From the NCBI GenBank assembly GCA_017431185.1, contig JAFRLP010000011.1, positions 1-6,946 of the forward strand: a stretch of DNA of 6,946 nt. Reading direction: 5' to 3'. Source of the stretch: Victivallales bacterium (GTDB lineage: Bacteria > Verrucomicrobiota > Lentisphaeria > Oligosphaerales > Oligosphaeraceae). Made by a program: the position numbers and the translations under genes. The number at the start of each line of letters is the position of its first letter. Within the stretch, counting starts at the first letter, position 1. Positions 1-5,788 of the stretch are shown piece by piece. The notes below the pieces were generated by a model. That model was not told the origin of the DNA, did no database searches, and saw only the letters and a list, made by a program, of their open reading frames with translations.

Positions 1-870
1 GAGTTGGATATTCCAGGCGGACAAACGCCTGCAGAGTCTCCGCAGATTTTCCAACCGTTCATTCCAGCCAGCCGAAAGCGGATTATCCGCCCCCATCCAG
101 GGAATCAGGGAATGCAGCACAACATGCATCCACAACGCATTGACTCCTGCGGCCGCGTAGCGTTCCAAATCCGCATCAGGGAAAGGATCCAGTTCAGGGT
201 CCAGCAATGGGTCGCCATACAAGGCCGAATAGGAATAGGCCAGACGCAGGCCAGGCAGGGAATTGTTTGGCTGAAGCGTGCCCGTCGCAGAACCATTCTT
301 GAATGCAAAGGGCGTCTCCTTCCGTTCAGGCAGCCTGTCCCTGACCTCGGACAGGTAGTTCCGTAGTTCTTCGGTGGCCTTCATTTGCTCGCTGGTCAAC
401 GGGACATAGCGCGGCGAAGGAACGGCAGGCTTCATCTGGCCCATCTTGTACCATAGGAAATCATCTTCCTTCAAGGTGAAGGCCAGTCGATTGGCATCCC
501 ATCCCAGCATGACCAGCAAATCCTGCAAACCGGCCAGATGCCAATTCTGACGGATAATGGTCTGGTAGCCGCATTTCAACCACTTTTCAGTCAACGAGTC
601 ATCCGTCTTCAAACCTAAAAGCCCAGCTTGTGCATCAAGGGTATCCAGATCGACGCCGATTACCTGGGCGAGCCGCTCGCGTGGCACCAATCCCCAATTG
701 CGCCATATAATCGCCTGAAAATGCGCAGGGAAATGCGGAACGGGCACTGCATTTCGGCTTCCCTCCGCCGGAAGGCAGGCCTGGGCTTGATTTGGGACCG
801 ACGGCTGCTCACCGTCGCAGGCCACGGGGCCACGCCGCGTTTTCGTTGGAACTTGATTGAGAATCTTCAT
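1..870 (-). CDS. Large protein of unknown function with N-terminal repeat, 5' part only
   Basis: The first 290 codons of a gene that runs off the left edge; no stop is seen. The start is the ATG at 870; an in-frame TGA lies 12 codons upstream, no other ATG or GTG lies between, and no clear ribosome binding site is seen. There is no signal peptide, so the product may be cytoplasmic. Residues about 1-50 are low in structure and proline-rich. Residues about 53-88 and 104-139 look like two copies of one helical unit (II-x-x-NW-x-L, then a leucine/glycine-aspartate stretch and a late leucine), the second ending in FTLKEDDFLWYKMG. Residues about 205-290 (GDPLLDPELDPFPDADL, then GVNALWMHVVLHSL) resemble the first strand and helix of a TIM barrel. 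I recall similar unannotated large proteins in glycan-use loci of Paenibacillus and Bacteroidota, from memory only. It starts 52 bases after the hydrolase gene and is probably co-transcribed with it. A sugar-related role is inferred from context. Confidence 0.85.
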   Translation of the reverse strand, partial: MKILNQVPTKTRRGPVACDGEQPSVPNQAQACLPAEGSRNAVPVPHFPAHFQAIIWRNWGLVPRERLAQVIGVDLDTLDAQAGLLGLKTDDSLTEKWLKCGYQTIIRQNWHLAGLQDLLVMLGWDANRLAFTLKEDDFLWYKMGQMKPAVPSPRYVPLTSEQMKATEELRNYLSEVRDRLPERKETPFAFKNGSATGTLQPNNSLPGLRLAYSYSALYGDPLLDPELDPFPDADLERYAAAGVNALWMHVVLHSLIPWMGADNPLSAGWNERLENLRRLCRRLSAWNIQL

Positions 871-922
871 AAAGGCAGGCAGGGAAAAAAGACTCTGGCT
901 GTTTCAGTCCACCGTTTGTTCG

Positions 923-3900
923 TCATTTCATCCAAACCAAACGGAAACCGAAGTTTCCTGGAATGGCAAGGGTCTCAGGAAGCGCGGATTGGTCATAGGC
1001 GTCCCTGTATTCGTGCTGCGCCGGCAGGTGAACAATCTGCTCCGTCCGCGTGAGATTGCCAACCACGGCCAGGCGTTCCTCCTGCCCTTTCCACTGGTAA
1101 AAGGAAACTTTGACATGAGGATTGTCCACTGCCAGCGCGCCTGGCTGCCAGTATCCGGTGAATCTCGCGTCACACGCTTTGGCCTTGTCCAGAACTTCCC
1201 AAGTAGGGGAAACTTGAGGATAGTTGGCGCCGGACAACGGAACATCGTGCAGAAGACAGGCCATCAGCAACGGCTGCGTGAGGCTCCAGCGCTGCTCCTC
1301 CGGCAGGGTAATCAAGTCCCCGCCAAGGAAACGCCATTGGCCCAGGAACTGGACTCCCGCCCCCAGAAGTTCCGACTGATAATTGCTCTGCCATTTTTCC
1401 AAGGGCGTCTCCTCGATATAGACATGCATGCCACGTGCAATGGAATGCATGAACTCCTCGCCTGGGAAAACCAGGTCGTGGAAGGAGAGCAAGGCGGGAT
1501 AGTAGCAGTCCCAACTGTGGTTGAACATCAGTCCGGCCTCGCCACGCCTGGCACGGATGATACGGTAGAAACGCTCAAAGACATCCCGAGTGCCAAACAT
1601 TTCCCAGTTGCGCGGGGGCTTTTTCATAGGCAGCGCGGGCGAAAGCGCGCCGCCATGGTAAGGTGTGTCACACCGATACACGTCCCCTCCGTCGGTATAT
1701 AGTCCGCCAAAAGGAAACTCCGCGAGTATTTTATCCAGATAGTAGCAAATGAAATCCGCAGGGCCTTTCTTGTTATAGTCAATGTGGTAGGCTATCAAGG
1801 AGAATTTCTGACCATCGCTGTGATCGGTTCCATGGTAGGACTTGGCCTGCTGAACGCCATCCACGCGGCGCTCCCAATCCGGCCCGTACCAGTCACCGAC
1901 CGGCGTGTTGTCAGAAAGGGCATTCAACGCCAGGTAGGGAAGGTACCGCGTAAGGTGCGCCGGTCTTTCGCGGAACATTTTGTCCCATTTTCGGATGTTG
2001 TCCGCCAAAGGCTGGGAAAAGTCATCTCCGCGCCTGAAGCGTGGAATGTCCCTGATCCCCATGAGAATTTGAAGATTCTGTCCCCGCAGCCTCCCCCAGC
2101 CTTCGCTGTGGATGGAACGCCAGTCCGGACGCGGGGGCTTGGCGGGAGTGGCCATCATGGCAATGGTATATGGGACTTCGCCTGACACCATCGTCGGCTC
2201 GTCGATGAACCGCGCACTCATCACTGCGTCCCCTTCCCTGGTGCGGGAGGCACGCAGAGGCTCCTGTGTGAAGATCCAATTCAGGTCAGTGTCGGAGAAG
2301 AATGTCCACCCTGCATCCCGTCCAGATAACCAGATGGACGGAAAGGCGTGGCATTTGCCTTCCTTTTGCCATTCCGCACTGAAATTCGGTGCCAGGCAAA
2401 AACGAGAGAATTCGGGGCGAACCGTTGTTTCGAGATGGAAGCGGTCGATTCTGACCTCTTGTTCGGCAATAAGCAAAAGCCGGTATTTCAGCATTCCGTC
2501 ATAGTCTGTCCGGCGAGTCCATTCAATTCTCACAGGGAGTCCCTGAGCGCGCAAAACGCCAGAGGCGACATGCCGGTCCGGTGCATTTTCCTCAATGCGC
2601 AGGTCGGTGTTTATCCAGGTGACTTTCTTACCGCCGGCCATCAAATGCAATGAACACGGGGCGTTCAGCAAATCACGCCCATTGCTGTCCGCCTGCATCG
2701 GGAAAGGACTGTCGTCAGAAAAAGAGTATTTGTGGAAGGCGGTTTCAATGGAGCCAGCCGTGGTTCGCAGGGGGGTATAGGGCCAGCAGACCGTGCGTTC
2801 CAGTCCCTTTCGGTCATGCAGGAACACGTCGTCAGGTCGTTGCAGTTCAAGTGTCTTGCGGAAAACTCCCTGCCCGCCGGTGACCACGGCCTCCAGCACA
2901 TACTTTCCCGGCTTCAGGTCGTCCAAAGGCAACAGCCCCTTTGCCATCCCGCTCTTCAGCGCTCCCTGAAGGCCGGCGAGTTCGCGTCCCGCGGAATCGA
3001 GCAACCGCATGACGAATGTTCCTGTGGCCACCTGGTCAAGTCCCCTCGCGTCAACCGAATATTCGAGGGTGCGCGCGCTGGCGTGGACACATGCCTCCAA
3101 ATCGACAGGGTAGGCCACCGCATACTTATACTCGCAATGCCAGACATTCGGCACAGAGAACTCCATGGTGTGGCTGCCAATGGGTGCTTCCGCAATGCAC
3201 TCCAATGGCTCGGAAGAGAGTTGCAAAGGAACAGACATCGGAACGTCAGAATGAAATGCCCAGGAGGTCTTCCGCGAGGCCGACACGGTGAAGGAGACAC
3301 GTCCAATGTTCAGGGTAGGGCATACGGCCAGTCGAACCGCCGTGCCGTCCTGCCTGAAATCGAGGTCTGCGAAATTGGCGGACAACGACCTGCGTGGTGT
3401 CGGGAGATTCAGGCACAGCCAACGATTCTCGAAGGATTTCATGTATTCGGGGCGAACAAAGCAGAAGTTCATCTTGTGCTGTCCTGTCCCTGACATTCCC
3501 AAGGGTTCCATGGGAACCGCGCACTCCACGCACCACCCCTGCTCCGCATTGCTCTCCGCATGCCGGACAGGGCAGTCCGTCTTCCATTCGCGGTCAATCC
3601 GCAATGCCCAGGCTCCATTGGGAGCAAGTCCGAACTGGCAGTCTGTCCCGTCCGACCGCTGCCACCAGAAATCCGCCACGGCGCCGTTTGCGCTGAAGAT
3701 GCCCATGTCGTTTGCACCGGCTTTGGCGGGGATCGGGGCTCGCTCCAGAGTTGCCACCCGCAAGGCATAATAGAGATTCCGCCCATCATGCTTAAGGTAG
3801 AGAACGCCGGCAAGCGCGCTGTTGAAATTGCCGTCCCCGTGTGTGACCCCGACTGGCAGGATGGTTGCATCAGCCCATTCGTCCTCATCGACATTTCCAT

Positions 3901-4699
3901 CCAGTTTCACAGCCACGGAGGCCCTGGGGACGGGCGCCTGAAGGTTGGCAGTCGCCTTTTCCGCGGCCCGTGCGGCAAGGTAGTTTTGCCGAACCTCCGC
4001 CGGAGAACTCAAATGGTCGGTCAGAATCAGTTCGGAAAGAAGATACTGCCCGTTACGGCGGCCATGCCAGAAATCCCGCGGCACAATCCAGAGTTTCCAG
4101 GCAGGGGCAAATTCCTTTTCCACCGGCAGCCCCAAATCGAGCCGTCCCAACGGCTCGCCATTGACAAATGCACAGAGTTCCATATTGCTCCAGGACAGCA
4201 CAAATTGGCTCCACTGCCCTTTCTTCAGGGCCGATTCGGGAATGCGGGCCTGGAAATACCGCATGTCGGAGACGTTTTTGCAACGGGCCTGCACCTGCAA
4301 TTTCAGACTGCCCTGGGGCTCGGCCTTCAAGCAGGCGACGTAAGTCCAGTTCTCTCCTTTGTCGGCGTCAACGGCCACCAATGGCAAAAACGTCTCCTGC
4401 GCAGGGCGTTTCACGCCATTTCCCCAATCCAGTGGAGAAATCCAAAAAGAGAGTTGCCCGCGGTTGACATTGAACCATGCCGGCGCCAGGGGATAGCACA
4501 GCGAGCATTCATCTGAAAGACACGCGGCAGATCCCCCTGGGACACGCCCCTTGACAAAAGAGACATCCCCGCCGGGGGCACAGGCCTCTATTTGGCCACC
4601 GCCCTCCTTTTGTCCTGCCAAATCACGCGAAAGATCAGCATGGAAGCCTGCTCCAAACAAGGAACAGGCGACAAACAAAAGAAACAACACCTTGTTCAT
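923..4699 (-). CDS. Exported multidomain glycoside hydrolase-like protein (LamG, CBM9-like, GH123_N-like)
   Basis: A 1258-residue protein, likely secreted or surface-exposed, that probably binds and hydrolyses a glycan. Numbering is from the ATG at 4699. Residues 1 to about 20 (MNKVLFLLFVACSLFGAG) are a short signal peptide; the FVAC within it resembles a lipobox, but Cys11 is very early for a lipoprotein. Residues about 50-245 look like a LamG/concanavalin-type lectin domain (GQLSFWISP, WSQFVLSWSN, AFVNGEPLGRL). Residues about 260-450 resemble a CBM9-like domain (VKLDGNVDEDEWADA near the start). Residues about 455-625 are beta-rich spacers. Residues about 630-860 match the style of the GH123_N/DUF6067 region, ending YTIAMMATPAKPPRPDWR. 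Residues about 910-1180 should be the TIM barrel, with acidic candidates in LYTDGGD (about 1000-1006) and FPGEEF (about 1078-1083). A small beta domain closes the protein. It follows the pseudopilin gene by 27 bases. The substrate cannot be read from the sequence, and family assignment is by recognition, not by search. Confidence 0.88.
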   Translation of the reverse strand: MNKVLFLLFVACSLFGAGFHADLSRDLAGQKEGGGQIEACAPGGDVSFVKGRVPGGSAACLSDECSLCYPLAPAWFNVNRGQLSFWISPLDWGNGVKRPAQETFLPLVAVDADKGENWTYVACLKAEPQGSLKLQVQARCKNVSDMRYFQARIPESALKKGQWSQFVLSWSNMELCAFVNGEPLGRLDLGLPVEKEFAPAWKLWIVPRDFWHGRRNGQYLLSELILTDHLSSPAEVRQNYLAARAAEKATANLQAPVPRASVAVKLDGNVDEDEWADATILPVGVTHGDGNFNSALAGVLYLKHDGRNLYYALRVATLERAPIPAKAGANDMGIFSANGAVADFWWQRSDGTDCQFGLAPNGAWALRIDREWKTDCPVRHAESNAEQGWCVECAVPMEPLGMSGTGQHKMNFCFVRPEYMKSFENRWLCLNLPTPRRSLSANFADLDFRQDGTAVRLAVCPTLNIGRVSFTVSASRKTSWAFHSDVPMSVPLQLSSEPLECIAEAPIGSHTMEFSVPNVWHCEYKYAVAYPVDLEACVHASARTLEYSVDARGLDQVATGTFVMRLLDSAGRELAGLQGALKSGMAKGLLPLDDLKPGKYVLEAVVTGGQGVFRKTLELQRPDDVFLHDRKGLERTVCWPYTPLRTTAGSIETAFHKYSFSDDSPFPMQADSNGRDLLNAPCSLHLMAGGKKVTWINTDLRIEENAPDRHVASGVLRAQGLPVRIEWTRRTDYDGMLKYRLLLIAEQEVRIDRFHLETTVRPEFSRFCLAPNFSAEWQKEGKCHAFPSIWLSGRDAGWTFFSDTDLNWIFTQEPLRASRTREGDAVMSARFIDEPTMVSGEVPYTIAMMATPAKPPRPDWRSIHSEGWGRLRGQNLQILMGIRDIPRFRRGDDFSQPLADNIRKWDKMFRERPAHLTRYLPYLALNALSDNTPVGDWYGPDWERRVDGVQQAKSYHGTDHSDGQKFSLIAYHIDYNKKGPADFICYYLDKILAEFPFGGLYTDGGDVYRCDTPYHGGALSPALPMKKPPRNWEMFGTRDVFERFYRIIRARRGEAGLMFNHSWDCYYPALLSFHDLVFPGEEFMHSIARGMHVYIEETPLEKWQSNYQSELLGAGVQFLGQWRFLGGDLITLPEEQRWSLTQPLLMACLLHDVPLSGANYPQVSPTWEVLDKAKACDARFTGYWQPGALAVDNPHVKVSFYQWKGQEERLAVVGNLTRTEQIVHLPAQHEYRDAYDQSALPETLAIPGNFGFRLVWMK

Positions 4700-4710
4700 G
4701 TTCACGGCCA

Positions 4711-4715
4711 CTCCT
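4711..4715 (-). promoter_or_regulatory. Ribosome binding site AGGAG of the hydrolase-like gene
   Basis: AGGAG on the minus strand lies 11 bases before the ATG at 4699 and 5 bases before a GTG at 4705. A further in-frame GTG at 4711 overlaps the site itself and is therefore unlikely. The ATG was chosen because it gives a clean signal peptide beginning MNKVLF; GTG at 4705 would add only two residues. Confidence 0.55.
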
Positions 4716-4726
4716 ATTCCATTGCC

Positions 4727-5401
4727 TTATGGGGTGATATAGTCGTAATCGGGATTCCCCCAATACCAGTAGGCGTAATATTTTAGCCCCGTCCCCTTCC
4801 AGAATGTCTTGGTCTGGGGGGCCACATGGCAATCCAGCCACAGGTAATTGGCCACATTCCCGCCGATTCTTTTGCCATCATGGTAATAGACAGCCTTCGG
4901 GTCATTGTAGTCGCCCGCCGTCCTTTGCCACGCCGTCTCCATCAGCGCGATACGGGAAGAGGGGGAGCCGACAGTCGAAATCTTCCGCCATATTGCCTGG
5001 ATGGGATTCGTGTTGCGGACATAGCGCACATAGTACGGGACATTGTAGGAGATGGCGTAAACGCGATACTGCGCCTCAATGGAACTCCACTCGTCCGGCA
5101 GGAAAAACGGGCAGCGATAATAGTCCTCATAAACCTTCTTGTTGTACTGATACGACGGCAGGTAGCCATGATTGGACAGCCAGTTGATTTCCCAATTGCC
5201 TCCAAAGAAATGGGCTTCAAAGTCCGAGGTGTACAACTGTGTGCAAAGCCCCAGCTGCTTCAGTTTGTTCGTACACGCAATCCCCCGCGCCTTGTCGCGC
5301 GCCTTCGCCAACGCTGGCAAAAGCATGGAGGCGAGTACGGCGATGATGCCTATGACGACCAGCAACTCAATCAAGGTGAAAATCCTCTGCTTCGTTTTCA
5401 T
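4727..5401 (-). CDS. Type IV pilin-like / pseudopilin protein
   Basis: A 224-residue protein with a class III prepilin signal: a basic leader (MKTKQRI), then [20 protein letters not shown], a hydrophobic helix to about residue 30, and a helical stretch rich in Lys/Arg/Ala. Glu12 is Glu5 of the mature form, the residue needed for pilin assembly. The position before the cleavage point is Ile, not the usual Gly. The body is rich in Tyr and Trp. Near the end, His174 followed by NYLWLDCHV resembles the H-X9-DG motif of PVC pseudopilins, but the spacing is 15 residues and DG is replaced by DC. The ATG at 5401 is preferred over earlier GTG starts because it leaves a normal 7-residue leader and has a good ribosome binding site. 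First gene of the operon with the hydrolase. Such proteins are cut by a prepilin peptidase and sit in the inner membrane or a pseudopilus; the exact role here is unknown. Confidence 0.93.
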   Translation of the reverse strand: MKTKQRIFTLIELLVVIGIIAVLASMLLPALAKARDKARGIACTNKLKQLGLCTQLYTSDFEAHFFGGNWEINWLSNHGYLPSYQYNKKVYEDYYRCPFFLPDEWSSIEAQYRVYAISYNVPYYVRYVRNTNPIQAIWRKISTVGSPSSRIALMETAWQRTAGDYNDPKAVYYHDGKRIGGNVANYLWLDCHVAPQTKTFWKGTGLKYYAYWYWGNPDYDYITP

Positions 5402-5410
5402 GCTCACGAA

Positions 5411-5416
5411 CTCTCC
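5411..5416 (-). promoter_or_regulatory. Ribosome binding site GGAGAG of the pseudopilin gene
   Basis: GGAGAG on the minus strand, 9 bases before the ATG at 5401. It supports this start over the upstream in-frame GTG codons, which would place extra residues before the prepilin leader. Confidence 0.7.
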
Positions 5417-5444
5417 GATTTTTATTGAATGCACAAACACAGAC

Positions 5445-5456
5445 TTACACGTGTAA
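5445..5456. promoter_or_regulatory. Operator-like palindrome TTACACGTGTAA over the transcription start
   Basis: A perfect 12-base inverted repeat with a central CG. It begins 4 bases downstream of the -10 box and covers the expected start of transcription, where a bound protein would block RNA polymerase. CG-centred palindromes of this size are typical of the LacI family and of GntR-LacI chimeric sugar regulators such as AraR. No regulator gene is visible in the window, so the family of the binding protein is inferred. Confidence 0.6.
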
Positions 5457-5460
5457 ATAT

Positions 5461-5489
5461 ATTATACACACCTTTTGCGGAAAAATCAA
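5461..5489 (-). promoter_or_regulatory. Sigma-70-type promoter of the pseudopilin-hydrolase operon
   Basis: On the minus strand, TTGATT (5489-5484, 4 of 6 consensus bases) is followed after exactly 17 bases by TATAAT (5466-5461, full consensus). Transcription would start near 5453-5455, giving a leader of about 53 bases before the ATG at 5401. A T8 tract at 5510-5503, 13-20 bases upstream of the -35 box, may act as an UP element. Confidence 0.75.
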
Positions 5490-5588
5490 GCGGGTTGGGC
5501 GCAAAAAAAAGCAGTCTCCAGTGAATGCGGCGGTCGGCGATTTCCAATTTCACGGGCATTTGACTGGAAAAACCATGTGTTTGGGATA

Positions 5589-5601
5589 CATTAGAGGTAA
5601 C
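5589..5601 (+). repeat. Direct repeat copy 1 (CATTAGAGGTAAC)
   Basis: Identical to 5743-5755. The ATTAGA part (5590-5595) directly abuts the left end of the 148-base element and is read as a target-site duplication; GGTAAC is the start of the element's left terminal repeat. Confidence 0.75.
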
Positions 5602-5743
5602 AGTTCAGTACCCCCACCTGTTTCGCCATGTCCAGACCCGGATTTGCCGGCTGAACTTGGCGTGCCAGGCGTGAGTCCTCAACCTGCCCGCGAGGCCTTG
5701 AGGCCTCGCGGATTGAAGTGCCCTGGAGTTCTGAATAGTTACC
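5596..5743. mobile_element. MITE-like element with terminal inverted repeats
   Basis: A 148-base non-coding element. Its ends are imperfect inverted repeats: the left 19 bases (GGTAACAGTTCAGTACCCC) match the reverse complement of the right 19 bases (GGTAACTATTCAGAACTCC) at 15 positions. ATTAGA occurs directly outside both ends (5590-5595 and 5744-5749), as expected for a 6-base target duplication. Inside are a perfect 10-base-pair hairpin (5688-5711) and a short inverted pair (GTTCAG 5603-5608, CTGAAC 5651-5656). It has no transposase, so it would need to be moved in trans. I cannot assign it to an insertion sequence family. One complication is that GGTAAC also follows the right-hand ATTAGA, so the duplication could instead be 13 bases long with different element borders. 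Confidence 0.6.
5688..5711. repeat. Perfect GC-rich hairpin inside the inserted element
   Basis: CCGCGAGGCC, loop TTGA, GGCCTCGCGG: ten Watson-Crick pairs with a four-base loop. No run of T follows on either strand, so it does not look like a simple intrinsic terminator. It resembles the hairpin of REP or MITE elements and would fold in RNA from either strand. Confidence 0.8.
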
Positions 5744-5755
5744 ATTAGAGGTAAC
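5743..5755 (+). repeat. Direct repeat copy 2 (CATTAGAGGTAAC)
   Basis: Identical to 5589-5601. Here the C is the last base of the element, ATTAGA is the right-hand target duplication, and GGTAAC belongs to the flank. With the element's last bases it also forms the short palindrome GTTACC-ATTAGA-GGTAAC (5738-5755). Confidence 0.75.
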
Positions 5756-5788
5756 GAAACCAACCACAACCGTATCCGCCGACCTGCT

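Larger units (their letters stand above)
5402..5788. other. Divergent intergenic region
   Basis: This non-coding stretch separates the leftward pseudopilin-hydrolase operon from the rightward vWA gene. From left to right it holds the pseudopilin leader and ribosome binding site, an operator-like palindrome, a strong leftward promoter, an A8 tract at 5503-5510 (T8 on the minus strand, about where an UP element would lie), a weak imperfect inverted repeat (5518-5528 with 5556-5567), and the 148-base inserted element with its flanking repeats. Open frames crossing it look unrelated to any protein family I recognise. Confidence 0.7.

Noticed and set aside
4..366. Plus-strand open frame of 120 codons
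   Set aside because: It lies opposite the well-supported minus-strand partial gene (870-1) and has low-complexity, Arg/Gln-rich composition with no family resemblance.
3560..4516. Plus-strand open frame of 318 codons opposite the hydrolase gene
   Set aside because: It is the antisense shadow of a GC-rich gene whose minus-strand product has clear domains; the plus translation shows no recognisable domain.
5560..5592. Possible rightward promoter for the vWA gene (TTGACT at 5560-5565)
   Set aside because: The -35-like hexamer is good, but no acceptable -10 box lies 16-18 bases away (GGGATA at 17; GATACA only at 19). It may be a remnant, but is not supported as a working promoter.
5688..5711. 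Intrinsic transcription terminator
   Set aside because: The hairpin is strong, but no T-run follows on either strand, and neither neighbouring gene ends here.
5596..5743. Integron attC site or riboswitch
   Set aside because: No attC-like core sites or integrase are seen, and no known riboswitch core is recognised; the end repeats plus flanking duplication fit a transposable element better.
5425..5748. Plus-strand open frame of 107 codons across the intergenic region
   Set aside because: It crosses the leftward promoter and the inserted element, ends at a TAG made at the element's right border, and resembles no protein. Only its ATG at 5575 is of interest, as a possible former start of the vWA gene.
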